Shown: positions 24,889-32,911 of the stretch, piece after piece
Layout of the letters: every line of letters starts with the position of its first letter
Position numbering within the stretch: position 1 is the stretch's first letter
Assembly (NCBI GenBank): GCA_034440495.1
Contig: JAWXCE010000018.1
Coordinates: 1-35,585, forward strand
Reading direction: 5' to 3'
Source of the DNA: JAWXCE01 sp034440495
GTDB lineage: Bacteria; Pseudomonadota; Alphaproteobacteria; Rhizobiales; Rhodomicrobiaceae
Length of the DNA stretch: 35,585 bases
The notes under the pieces: model-generated
What the model was told of the DNA's origin: nothing
The model's input: the letters and a program-made list of their open reading frames with translations, nothing else
Databases searched by the model: none
Position numbers and translations under genes: made by a program

Positions 24889-26550
24889 ATGGCCACGCCG
24901 CAATACGTCTTCCAAATTCATAAGCTCTCCAAAGCCTACCCGGGCGGCAAGCAGGTGCTGAAGGAGGTATCGCTGTCGTTTCTGCCGGGCGCGAAGATCG
25001 GCGTCGTGGGGCTGAACGGCTCGGGCAAATCCACGCTCATGAAGATCATGGCGGGGATGGAGAAGGATTTTCAAGGCGAGGCGAGACCCGCAGACGGGAT
25101 CAAGGTTGGCTATCTGCCGCAGGAGCCGGAACTTGATCCGAGCAAGGACGCGCTCGGCAACGCCATGGAGGGAGTGGCGGAGAAGAAGGCGCTGCTCGAC
25201 CGCTACAATGAAGTGGCGATGAACTACTCGGACGAAACCGCCGACGAGATGGCGCGGCTGCAGGACATCATTGACGGGCAGAATTTGTGGGATCTGGATG
25301 CGCAGGTCGAGCAGGCGATGGACGCGCTGCGGTGCCCGCCCGGCGACGCGGATGTGACCAAGCTCTCCGGCGGCGAGAAGCGCCGCGTCGCACTGTGCAA
25401 GCTGCTACTGTCGAAGCCCGATATCCTGCTGCTGGACGAGCCGACAAACCATCTGGACGCCGAGACGACCGCTTGGCTTGAGCGCTATCTGAAGGACTAT
25501 GCGGGCTGCATTATCCTCGTCACCCACGACCGCTATTTCCTTGACAACCTCACTGAATGGACGCTCGAGCTGGAGCGCGGTCACGGCGTGCCGTACAAAG
25601 GCAATTATTCGTCGTGGCTGGAGCAGAAGGCCAAACGCGCGGCGCTGGATGAGCGCGAGGAGGCGGGCAAGCAGAAAACGCTCGCGCGGGAGCTGGAATG
25701 GATCAGGGCGGGCGCCAAGGCCCGGCAGGCGAAATCCAAGGCGCGCATCAAGGCTTATGAGCAACTGGCGGAGGATGCAGCGAGCCGCGTCGATATGGGC
25801 AAGGCTCAGATTCAAATCCCCGCTGGCCCGCGCCTTGGCGGCGTCGTGATCGAGGCGAACGCGCTGACCAAAGGCTTCGCCGACCGGATGCTGATCGAAA
25901 ACCTGAGCTTCAAGCTGCCTCCGGGCGGCATCGTCGGCGTCATCGGGCCGAACGGGGCGGGCAAATCTACGCTTTTCAAGATGATTGTGGGGCAGGAGAA
26001 GCCGGACTCGGGCGCAATCCGCCTCGGCGAGACGGTGCAGGTCGGCTATGTCGATCAGTCGCGCGCCAGCCTCGACCCGAAAAAGAACGTGTGGGAGGAG
26101 ATTTCGGGCGGCCACGACATGATCATGCTTGGCAAGCGCGAGGTTCCGAGCCGCGCCTATTGCGGCTGGTTCAACTTCAAGGGCGGCGACCAGCAGAAAA
26201 AGGTCGGCCAGCTATCGGGCGGCGAGCGCAACCGCGTGCATCTCGCGAAAATGCTGCAATCCGGCGGCAACCTGCTGCTGCTCGACGAACCGACGAACGA
26301 TCTGGACACGGAAACGCTGTCATCGCTGGAAGCCGCGCTTGAGGATTTCCCCGGTTGCGCCGTGGTCATCTCGCACGATCGCTTCTTTTTGGATCGGTTA
26401 GCCACCCACATTCTCGCCTTCGAAGGCGATAGCCACGTGGAATGGTTCGAGGGCAACTTCGCGGAATACGAAGAGGACAAGCGGAGGCGCCTAGGCGACC
26501 ACGCCACCGACCCCCACCGCGTCACGTTTAGGCGGTTTGAGCGGGGGTAA
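24889..26550 (+). CDS. ettA: Energy-dependent translational throttle protein EttA (ABC-F ATPase)
   Basis: EttA binds the ribosomal E site and gates the first elongation cycles according to ATP/ADP ratio. The 553-residue protein is a duplicated ABC-F ATPase: first Walker A GLNGSGKST (residues 41-49), signature LSGGEKRR, Walker B DILLLDEPTNHLD; then a linker with ALDEREEAGKQKTLARELEWIRAGAKARQAKSK; second Walker A GPNGAGKST (about 353), signature LSGGERNRVHLAK and LLLDEPTNDLD. The first-half insertion matches the EttA-type arm. There are no membrane segments, as expected. The GIY-YIG gene starts 4 bp after its stop. Identification is firm. Confidence 0.97.
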   Translation: MATPQYVFQIHKLSKAYPGGKQVLKEVSLSFLPGAKIGVVGLNGSGKSTLMKIMAGMEKDFQGEARPADGIKVGYLPQEPELDPSKDALGNAMEGVAEKKALLDRYNEVAMNYSDETADEMARLQDIIDGQNLWDLDAQVEQAMDALRCPPGDADVTKLSGGEKRRVALCKLLLSKPDILLLDEPTNHLDAETTAWLERYLKDYAGCIILVTHDRYFLDNLTEWTLELERGHGVPYKGNYSSWLEQKAKRAALDEREEAGKQKTLARELEWIRAGAKARQAKSKARIKAYEQLAEDAASRVDMGKAQIQIPAGPRLGGVVIEANALTKGFADRMLIENLSFKLPPGGIVGVIGPNGAGKSTLFKMIVGQEKPDSGAIRLGETVQVGYVDQSRASLDPKKNVWEEISGGHDMIMLGKREVPSRAYCGWFNFKGGDQQKKVGQLSGGERNRVHLAKMLQSGGNLLLLDEPTNDLDTETLSSLEAALEDFPGCAVVISHDRFFLDRLATHILAFEGDSHVEWFEGNFAEYEEDKRRRLGDHATDPHRVTFRRFERG

Positions 26551-26554
26551 AGAC

Positions 26555-27456
26555 ATGGCCGATCCATTTACAATCCGAATTTTTGTCCCAGATGGAGACC
26601 CAGAAGGCGTCAGAATTATTGATAAAATGAATTGGACGGGTACTGGAATTTCATTCCCAAGGATAAAGTGGGATGAAATCAAAACCCGTCCAGCGCTTCA
26701 ACGTGCCGGAATTTATATCCTCACCGGGTATTTTAATGATGATGACTTGCCGACGCTCTACGTCGGCAGGGCCGAAGTCATCTCCACACGAATAGATGTG
26801 CATCAAAAAGAAAAGGTTTTTTGGGATCGAGCTATAGTCTTTACTTCAAACAGCGGCGGTCTTAATCAAGCTCATGCGATGTGGTTAGAGTATTCCCTTC
26901 TAAAACGAGCCATTGAGACAAAAAGATGCCGTCTCGAGAATGCTAATTCCCCCCAAGAGCCTTCTCTTTCAGAAGCAGAAAACGCTGATACAGATTTTTT
27001 TCTCAAACAAATTTTGCAAATATTACCGCTAGTTGAGCTTCGAGCTTTCGAGTTTGCAAAACCGGTAGCTACCCCTCATACATCTTCATCACAGCCAAGA
27101 GACACAGAAAATAACCATGAAATCGACACTATAATAGTTTCCGCGAGAAGCGAGGGATTTGAAAGAGTTTTTATTAGAGAAAATGTTTGGTATGCAGTTA
27201 GAATATCAGGCGGAATGTTAAAAAAATAAAATACATAGCAGTCTATCGTACGCAGCCTACCTCCGCGATAACACATGTTGCTCCCATAGATCGAATAGAA
27301 CCATACGGAGAGGAAGGAAAATACAAATTAGTCTTCTCCAGTCCTGCTCAGGAAATAGGTCCAATCGGAAACGCGCCTATAGGCTCAATGCAAGGCATAA
27401 GATACACAAATTACCAAAAACTAAAGAATACAAAAATATTTAGTGATCTAATTTAG
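26555..27456 (+). CDS. GIY-YIG nuclease family protein, C-terminal domain in the -1 frame
   Basis: ATG 26555, with GGGGG seven bases upstream, opens a protein with a GIY-YIG core: AGIYILTG (GIY at 52-54), TLYVG (68-71) and a likely catalytic Arg79. Conserved LNQAHAMWLEYSLLKRAIE and QEPSLSEAEN segments follow. The zero frame stops at 27227-27229, giving 224 residues. The sequence then continues in the -1 frame as KYIAVYRTQPTSAITHVAP, GKYKLVFSSPAQEIGPIG, SMQGIRYTN and stops at 27454-27456, for 300 residues in all. The switch lies at A7 (27220-27226), a slippery A-AAA-AAA in correct phase. The gene is AT-rich compared with ettA, suggesting transfer. A homopolymer error is the main alternative. 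Confidence 0.82.
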
Positions 27457-27468
27457 TATATCAAATTT

Positions 27469-27855
27469 TCACGACGCTTTTCTGCGGGCGATCTCGGCGC
27501 GGGCGGCTTGGGCGAGAAAGCCGGAGCGATTGTTGCTGATAGTGTCGATTTCCGATAGCAACCCTTCATCAAGCGTCACGTTCACGCGCTTGACTTTGCC
27601 GTGCTGAATGATTGGCGCAAGCGTAACCGCAACCGTGGACGCATCATTCTGCGGAATGACGTCCTGAAGCGAGGATGGTTCTGGCAAAGCGTCGCCATCC
27701 GCCGCCATCATATCCGTATGGCCCGACAGAGCTTCATGTGCGTTCAAAATGGCCTCCTCAATCGTCACGCCCGCAGTGACGCATCCGGGGAAATGAACCC
27801 CGAAATCGCTATCGGCGTCTTTGTCTATGACTGCGGGATAATAAACCTTTGTCAT
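27469..27855 (-). CDS. hicB: HicB family antitoxin
   Basis: The 128-residue protein begins MTKVYYPAVIDKDADSDFGVHFPGCVTAG, the HicB partial RNase-H-like fold with the typical HFPGC..AG pattern, continues with the helix TIEEAILNAHEAL, and ends with a DNA-binding helix region (VNVTLDEGLLSEIDTISNNRSGFLAQAARAEI) of ribbon-helix-helix type. HicB neutralises HicA, a small mRNA interferase whose gene normally lies directly upstream. I see no HicA frame on the minus strand in 27856-28130, only a short uncertain frame. I chose ATG at 27855 rather than 27864 because it begins the conserved MTKVYYPAV. It converges on the GIY-YIG gene. Confidence 0.85.
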   Translation of the reverse strand: MTKVYYPAVIDKDADSDFGVHFPGCVTAGVTIEEAILNAHEALSGHTDMMAADGDALPEPSSLQDVIPQNDASTVAVTLAPIIQHGKVKRVNVTLDEGLLSEIDTISNNRSGFLAQAARAEIARRKAS

Positions 27856-27873
27856 TTCTCTCAATCACAATGC

Positions 27874-27987
27874 TTACGTCAAATTCAAGCCAGACGCTTT
27901 CTCAATACTCGTCAGCGTTTTTTGATCGGAAAGCGCTTTTCGATATTGCCTAAACATGTCGATAGGGTCGACACGTCCAGGAAACAT
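27874..27987 (-). CDS. Possible short reading frame upstream of hicB
   Basis: A 37-codon frame starts at ATG 27987 (MFPGRVDPIDMFRQYRKAL) and ends KTLTSIEKASGLNLT, 18 bp before hicB. The frame stays open for about 30 more codons upstream without a start codon. The end vaguely resembles a HicA C-terminus but lacks the GSHH motif. It may be a gene remnant; two AAACATGTCGA repeats fall inside it. Confidence 0.2.
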   Translation of the reverse strand: MFPGRVDPIDMFRQYRKALSDQKTLTSIEKASGLNLT

Positions 27988-27992
27988 GTCGA
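27952..27992. repeat. Pair of 11-bp direct repeats upstream of hicB
   Basis: AAACATGTCGA occurs at 27952-27962 and again at 27982-27992, exactly 30 bp apart, about three helical turns. Each contains the palindrome ACATGT. The position, about 100-140 bp before the hicB start on its transcribed side, would suit an autoregulatory operator, but this is a pattern only. Confidence 0.4.
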
Positions 27993-28130
27993 AAAAAGGT
28001 GCAATTTTCGAGATATCATTGCGTCGATGACTAGAAAGAAGCTCAAGACCGATGGATTTCCGGTTGAAAGGCGAGGTGGGAGATTAATCAATTGCGTTAA
28101 ATAGAGGAGACGAACGCGCTATGAAGGTTT

Positions 28131-28206
28131 TGGTGGAGCCAAGCGGGATCGAACCGCTGACCTCCTGCATGCCATGCAGGCGCTCTCCCAGCTGAGCTAT
28201 GGCCCC
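28131..28206 (-). tRNA. tRNA-Ala (anticodon GGC)
   Basis: The minus-strand sequence from 28206 to 28131 folds as a 76-base tRNA. The acceptor arm pairs GGGGCCA with TGGCTCC, the D-arm is in TAGCTCAGCTGGGAGAGC, the anticodon arm CCTGC-ATGGCAT-GCAGG presents GGC, and the T-arm contains GGTTCGATCC. The 3' CCA is encoded. GGC reads GCC and GCU alanine codons. The AT-richer accessory stretch with hicB and the GIY-YIG gene begins just beyond its 3' end. Confidence 0.96.
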
Positions 28207-28232
28207 AATGCCGACGCAGCGGCAAGTCCCGT

Positions 28233-28261
28233 TATCTAAACCGGCCCTTGAGGGCGCGCAA
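28233..28261 (-). promoter_or_regulatory. Possible promoter of tRNA-Ala
   Basis: On the minus strand TTGCGC (28261-28256) and TAGATA (28238-28233) are separated by 17 bases and end 26 bases before the tRNA 5' end. Matches to the consensus boxes are partial (3 of 6 each), so this rests mainly on spacing and position. Confidence 0.4.
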
Positions 28262-28293
28262 GCGAAACCGCTCACACCGCCAGCGCCCAAAAA

Positions 28294-28719
28294 CTATATC
28301 TCGTCCTCGGACGGCTTTCCGCCGCCGACAAAGCCGCTGACGTCGTCCTCCGACTCGTCCTCGTCGGCGAGGAACGTTTCGTCGTCGTCACCGCCAGAAT
28401 CGATTTCGGCAGTTTCATCCTCGATTTCGACCAGATCGTCACTCTCCAGGCCAGACACATCGTCGTCGTCACCAGCTTCGACCTCACTCAGCGGCACAAA
28501 CTCAATACCCTCGGCGGCCTCAGGCAGCACCTCATCATCAACCACCGGCACAGGCGCAGCCTTGGGTGCGGAGAAGGCAGACCTCGGGGGCGGAGCGACG
28601 CGAATCTCAAACTTCGTCTGGCAGATCGGACATATGATCGGATCGCGGCTCAAATCGTAAAATTTGCTGCGGCAGTTTTGGCAAACGCGCTTTGCGCCGC
28701 GGTCAGCTTTCGTGGCCAT
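28294..28719 (-). CDS. TIGR02300 family zinc-ribbon protein
   Basis: The 141-residue protein has an N-terminal zinc ribbon with cysteine pairs C13/C16 and C30/C33 in KRVCQNCRSKFYDLSRDPIICPICQ, followed by FEIRV and then a long, highly acidic, disordered tail (repeated DDD/EDE and EDESEDD blocks). This layout is that of the TIGR02300 family, found in alphaproteobacteria next to aroA, of unknown function. It is transcribed divergently from aroA, 177 bp away. The zinc ribbon suggests nucleic acid or protein binding; the acidic tail might interact with basic partners. Nothing here refines the role. Confidence 0.9.
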   Translation of the reverse strand: MATKADRGAKRVCQNCRSKFYDLSRDPIICPICQTKFEIRVAPPPRSAFSAPKAAPVPVVDDEVLPEAAEGIEFVPLSEVEAGDDDDVSGLESDDLVEIEDETAEIDSGGDDDETFLADEDESEDDVSGFVGGGKPSEDEI

Positions 28720-28828
28720 CGGCCGTTATCTTCCTGTCATTTTGGGAAACTGAGTGTTTTGTAGTCACGGATGGCGCGCCGTGTCAAAGCCAAATGCGGC
28801 GTGTGAAGGGAAATTCGGCCCGGATCGA

Positions 28829-28860
28829 TTGACAGGTTTGGGTTGGACTTGCTCTATAGG
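28829..28860 (+). promoter_or_regulatory. Probable promoter of aroA
   Basis: A perfect -35 box TTGACA (28829-28834) is followed after 18 bases by TCTATA (28853-28858), or after 20 by TATAGG. The implied start is near 28866, about 30 bases before the aroA ATG, giving a short leader. It lies in the divergent gap between the TIGR02300 gene and aroA. Confidence 0.55.
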
Positions 28861-28896
28861 CGCTTTCTCGAAGTCTCAAAATGAGAGCGCCGTTTC

Positions 28897-30243
28897 ATGG
28901 CCCATGACGAAACATTTGCACGCCCGCTCACCAGCGCCATGTCCGGCCCTTTGCATGGACGCATCCGCGTGCCGGGCGATAAATCCATTTCGCATCGCTC
29001 GCTCATTCTTGGCGCGCTGGCGACAGGCGTGACAACAATCACCGGCCTTCTTGAGTCCGAGGACATCATGGCGACCGCTCAGGCGGTGCGCCAACTCGGC
29101 GCAATTGTCGAACAGCACGGCGATGAATGGCATGTTTACGGCCGTGGCCTGGGCGGTCTGACGGCGCCAGCCGAACCCCTCGACATGGGCAATTCGGGCA
29201 CCGGCGCACGGCTCATGATGGGCGTCGTCGCGGGGCACGATATCGAGGCGGTTTTCACGGGCGATGAATCCCTCTGCCGCCGCCCCATGGGTCGCGTGCT
29301 TTCCCCATTGAAGCAGATGGGCCTGCAACTGCGTGAGGCAGGGCAGGATTTGCTGCCCCTTACTCTTATCGGCACCGACATGCTGGCGCCGATCGTTTAT
29401 GAGCTGCCAGTCGCCTCCGCGCAGGTAAAATCTGCGGTGCTGCTTGCAGGCCTATGCGCTGCCGGTGAGACGACTGTCATCGAGCCTGAGCGAACGCGCG
29501 ACCATACAGAGAAAATGCTGACTCACTTTGGCGCGGAGCTAACAATTGTCGATAAGCCTGAGGGGCGTTTCATAACGGTCAAGGGCCGCCCGATCCTGAC
29601 TGGCCAGCCTGTGGTGGTTCCGGGCGATCCAAGTTCAGCGGCGTTCGCCATTGCCGCCGCCCTGATTTGCCCGGACTCGGACGTGACCGTCGAGAATGTG
29701 CTGATTAACCCCACCCGGACCGGATTCTACGAAACCCTGATCGAGATGGGCGCTGATATCGCATACGAAAACGTGCGCGATCATGGCGGCGAGATGATCG
29801 CGGATATTCGCGCTAGGTATAGCCGCCTGCGCGGCATTCGCATTCCTGAAGAGCGGGCCCCGGTGATGATCGACGAATATCCGTGCCTTGCCGCCGTCGC
29901 CTCGCTCGCGGAAGGCGTCACACGCATGGAGGGTCTAGCGGAGTTGCGCGTCAAGGAAAGCGACCGGCTTGCAGCGATGGAGGCAGGTCTGAAGGCGTGC
30001 GGCGTTGACGCAAAGAGTGAGGGCGACACTCTGATCGTCCGGGGGATGCCGCAACCCCCTGGAGGGGGCTTTGTACAAACGGAGATGGATCATCGCATCG
30101 CGATGACGTTTCTGGTTCTCGGCCTCGCCTCGGCGACGCCGATCACCGTGGACGACACACGGATGATTGCAACGAGCTTCCCGAGCTTTCAGCCGCTGAT
30201 GACCAGCCTCGGCGCAAATTTCAGCACGCAGGAAAAGCGATGA
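28897..30243 (+). CDS. aroA: 3-Phosphoshikimate 1-carboxyvinyltransferase (EPSP synthase)
   Basis: AroA joins PEP and shikimate-3-phosphate in the shikimate pathway. The 448-residue protein shows PGDKSISHRSLILGALATGVTTITG near the start, LDMGNSGTGARLMMGVVAG, the CRRPMGRVL segment, VASAQVKSAVLLAGL, PGDPSSAAFAIAAAL, and near the end RVKESDRLAAME and MDHRIAMTFLVLGLAS. The substrate-loop motif is NSGTGARL rather than the NAGTAxRP of class I, which places it in the class II group. A small palindrome lies within the reading frame at 30055-30068. The stop overlaps the cmk ATG by 4 bp, so both are coupled. Confidence 0.97.
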   Translation: MAHDETFARPLTSAMSGPLHGRIRVPGDKSISHRSLILGALATGVTTITGLLESEDIMATAQAVRQLGAIVEQHGDEWHVYGRGLGGLTAPAEPLDMGNSGTGARLMMGVVAGHDIEAVFTGDESLCRRPMGRVLSPLKQMGLQLREAGQDLLPLTLIGTDMLAPIVYELPVASAQVKSAVLLAGLCAAGETTVIEPERTRDHTEKMLTHFGAELTIVDKPEGRFITVKGRPILTGQPVVVPGDPSSAAFAIAAALICPDSDVTVENVLINPTRTGFYETLIEMGADIAYENVRDHGGEMIADIRARYSRLRGIRIPEERAPVMIDEYPCLAAVASLAEGVTRMEGLAELRVKESDRLAAMEAGLKACGVDAKSEGDTLIVRGMPQPPGGGFVQTEMDHRIAMTFLVLGLASATPITVDDTRMIATSFPSFQPLMTSLGANFSTQEKR

Positions 30244-30878
30244 TTATTGCAATCGATGGTCCCGCCGCTTCTGGCAAGAGCAGCCTCGCCGCACGAATTG
30301 CATCGCATTATCAGCTTCCGCATCTGAACACAGGCCTGCTTTACCGGGCAGTTGCGCGCGACTCGATGCGCAAGCAGGGCGAGATCGAAATCCAGACTGC
30401 TATAGAAGCCGCTTCGCAGCTTGAACTAGATACGCTTTCCGATCCGCTGCTGCTTGAGCACTCCCTTAGCGATCCGGCATCTGTGGTCGCGGCTATACCG
30501 GCGGTGCGTCAAGCGCTGCTTGAAGTGCAGCACACTTTCATATGCAAGGCGCGTGACCAGGGGGGCGCTGTTATCGAAGGGCGCGACATTGGCACGGTCA
30601 TTTGCCCGGATGCCGAGCACAAACTTTACATCACCGCCACCCCGGAAGTGCGCGCAAGGCGTCGTTACCTGAACGAGTTCAACCGCACAGGCGCCGCTGA
30701 AGAAGCCATTATTCTCGATCAGCTCGTAAAACGCGATAAACGCGACGCCTCACGCGACAGCGCGCCCCTCACATGCGCCGCAGACGCATACTTGCTCGAC
30801 ACAACAAAATTGGATATAGAGGCTGCACTTAGCGTTGCTATCGACTATATCAATCGTCAACACGCACAAACTGATTGA
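30240..30878 (+). CDS. cmk: Cytidylate kinase
   Basis: Cmk phosphorylates CMP and dCMP with ATP. The 212-residue protein starts IIAIDGPAASGKSSLAARIA with the P-loop GPAASGKSS, then LPHLNTGLLYRAVAR (substrate-binding Tyr region), the VIEGRDIGTVICPDAEHKLYITATPEVRARRR block with the conserved GRDIG, and RDKRDASRDSAPL in the lid region. Length and motifs match family norms. It overlaps aroA by ATGA and is followed, after 224 bp, by rpsA: the aroA-cmk-rpsA order is classical. It ends with VAIDYINRQHAQTD. Confidence 0.97.
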   Translation: MIIAIDGPAASGKSSLAARIASHYQLPHLNTGLLYRAVARDSMRKQGEIEIQTAIEAASQLELDTLSDPLLLEHSLSDPASVVAAIPAVRQALLEVQHTFICKARDQGGAVIEGRDIGTVICPDAEHKLYITATPEVRARRRYLNEFNRTGAAEEAIILDQLVKRDKRDASRDSAPLTCAADAYLLDTTKLDIEAALSVAIDYINRQHAQTD

Positions 30879-31102
30879 AGGCCGTTCATCGAAAAATGAG
30901 CGCGTCGTCAGGCAGTTCATCTTTTTTGATTTCCGTCCTCTCATGCTGGCGTCTCCGGGCGCATCCTGCATTTTAGGCCGGTAAGACTATCGAGCAGCAC
31001 CTTAAGTCGCGGGGCGTAAAGTGCTTTGGCATTAACATTTTTAGTTTAACCAGGCCGGCCCCCTGCAACTAACCGGGCCAGCTCAGGTGAACAGGAGTTT
31101 GA
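30879..31102 (+). other. Intergenic leader between cmk and rpsA
   Basis: This 224-bp gap holds no gene. It must contain the rpsA promoter or leader if rpsA is separately transcribed. I see only an AT-rich stretch near 31030-31050 (TTAACATTTTTAGTTTAAC) that could be part of a promoter, and the ribosome binding site AGGAG at 31093-31097. rpsA leaders are often structured for autoregulation by S1, but I could not confirm a fold here. Confidence 0.4.
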
Positions 31103-32842
31103 ATGATTGCGACGCAAACGATAGAGCCAATGAAACGGGAGATGAATCCAACATCCGAAGATTTCGCAGCTCTTCTTGAAGAATCCTTCGAAACGAACGG
31201 CATCGACGAAGGCTCAGTTGTTAAAGGCCGCGTTGTCGCGATCGAAAAAGACCTCGCTGTTATTGACGTAGGTTTGAAAACCGAAGGTCGCATTCCTCTT
31301 AAAGAATTCGCGCTCCCGGGCATGAAAGCGACAATCAAAGTTGGCGATGAAGTCGAGGTGTATCTGGAGCGCGTGGAAAATGCGCTCGGCGAGGCGATGT
31401 TGTCGCGCGAGAAAGCAAAGCGCGAGGAAAGCTGGACGCGGCTGGAAGAAAAGTTTAAGGCGAACGAGCGCGTTGACGGCATCATCTTCAACAAGGTGAA
31501 AGGCGGCTTTACAGTCGATTTGGATGGCGCCGTGGCGTTTCTGCCAGGCAGCCAGGTGGATATCCGCCCAATTCGCGACATAAATCCGCTGATGAACGTG
31601 CCACAGCCCTTCCAAATTCTGAAAATGGATCGCCGTCGCGGCAACATCGTTGTTTCGCGCCGCTCGGTGCTTGAAGAAACGCGCGCGGAGCAGCGTTCGG
31701 AAATCGTCGCCAAGCTTGAAGAGGGTCAGACGGTCGATGGCGTAGTGAAAAATATCACCGACTACGGCGCGTTTATCGATCTCGGTGGTATTGATGGATT
31801 GCTGCACGTGACGGACATGGCATGGCGCCGCGTTAACCATCCGTCGGAAATTCTGAATGTCGGCGACACCATCAAGGTACAGATCATCCGGATCAACCCG
31901 GGTTCGCAGCGCATCTCGCTGGGCATGAAGCAGCTTGCGTCCGACCCTTGGGAAGGCATTGAGGCGAAGTACCCAATCGACGCTAAGTTTAAAGGCTCGG
32001 TCACCAACATCGCCGATTACGGCGCGTTTGTGGAGTTGGAGCCGGGCGTTGAGGGCCTCATCCACGTCTCTGAAATGAGCTGGGTGAAGAAAAACGTGCA
32101 TCCTGGCAAAATTGTCTCCACCACCCAGGAAGTCGAAGTGCAAGTGTTGGAGGTCGATCCGGTTAAGCGCCGCATCTCACTTGGGCTGAAGCAGACGCAG
32201 GAGAATCCGTGGCACTCTTTCGCCGAGAGCTTCCCGAAAGGAACTGAGGTCGAGGGCCAAATCCGCAACATCACCGAGTTCGGCTTGTTCATCGGTCTGG
32301 ATGGCGGTATCGACGGCATGGTGCATTTGTCCGACCTGGATTGGTCAACGCCTGGCGAGGAAGCTATCAAAGCTTACAACAAGGGCGACACCGTTAAGGC
32401 TGTTGTGCTGGAAAGTGATGCGGAAAAAGAGCGTATCAGCCTTGGCGTCAAGCAGCTTGGCAGCGATCCATTCAAAAGCGCGACCGATACGCTCAAGAAA
32501 GGCGCGCGTGTAACCTGCGAAGTCACAGCAATCAACGACGGTGGCGTCGAGGTGAAAATCACAGGTACGGAAATGACGGCGTTCGTCCGCCGTGCCGATC
32601 TTTCCCGCGATCGTGGCGAGCAGCGTCCAGAACGCTTCTCCGTTGGCGATGTTTTCGACGCGACGGTGACGCAGATCGACAAGGGCAGCCGCAAAATCGG
32701 CGTTTCTATCAAAGCGCTGGAAATTGCTGACGAAAAAGAAGCGGTCGCACAATACGGCTCGACCGATAGTGGAGCGTCGCTTGGCGACATTCTCGGCGCT
32801 GCTTTGAACCGCGCGCAAGAAAAAGACGATAAAACTTCTTAA
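31103..32842 (+). CDS. rpsA: 30S ribosomal protein S1
   Basis: S1 binds mRNA at the 30S platform. The 579-residue protein carries six S1 (OB-fold) domains at roughly residues 37-110, 125-190, 210-278, 295-365, 382-452 and 467-535. Typical domain text is VDGVVKNITDYGAFIDLGGIDGLLHVTDMAWRRV, with SLGMKQL and SLGLKQT endings. The first two domains are the divergent, ribosome-anchoring type. ATG 31103 has AGGAG five bases upstream; the in-frame ATGs at 31130 and 31142 are less well placed. A hairpin follows at 32847. Six domains and the neighbours cmk and sppA match the alphaproteobacterial form. Confidence 0.97.
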   Translation: MIATQTIEPMKREMNPTSEDFAALLEESFETNGIDEGSVVKGRVVAIEKDLAVIDVGLKTEGRIPLKEFALPGMKATIKVGDEVEVYLERVENALGEAMLSREKAKREESWTRLEEKFKANERVDGIIFNKVKGGFTVDLDGAVAFLPGSQVDIRPIRDINPLMNVPQPFQILKMDRRRGNIVVSRRSVLEETRAEQRSEIVAKLEEGQTVDGVVKNITDYGAFIDLGGIDGLLHVTDMAWRRVNHPSEILNVGDTIKVQIIRINPGSQRISLGMKQLASDPWEGIEAKYPIDAKFKGSVTNIADYGAFVELEPGVEGLIHVSEMSWVKKNVHPGKIVSTTQEVEVQVLEVDPVKRRISLGLKQTQENPWHSFAESFPKGTEVEGQIRNITEFGLFIGLDGGIDGMVHLSDLDWSTPGEEAIKAYNKGDTVKAVVLESDAEKERISLGVKQLGSDPFKSATDTLKKGARVTCEVTAINDGGVEVKITGTEMTAFVRRADLSRDRGEQRPERFSVGDVFDATVTQIDKGSRKIGVSIKALEIADEKEAVAQYGSTDSGASLGDILGAALNRAQEKDDKTS

Positions 32843-32846
32843 GCTC

Positions 32847-32888
32847 AGACAGGGTTCGGGGCGGCATTGGCTGACTCCGACCCTGTCT
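32847..32888 (+). terminator. Hairpin after rpsA, possible terminator
   Basis: AGACAGGGTTCGG (32847-32859) pairs with CCGACCCTGTCT (32877-32888) over 12 bp with one bulged T and a 17-base loop. It lies just after the rpsA stop and before sppA. No T tract follows, so it may be a processing or stabilising hairpin and not an efficient rho-independent terminator. Confidence 0.5.
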
Positions 32889-32911
32889 TCCGAATTGGAT
32901 AAAACACGCTG

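Noticed and set aside
27856..28130. hicA toxin gene upstream of hicB
   Set aside because: None of the minus-strand frames I read carries a GSHH motif or the length of HicA.
31214..32143. Minus-strand frame of 309 codons opposite rpsA
   Set aside because: It is antisense to conserved S1 domains and has no motif or ribosome binding site.
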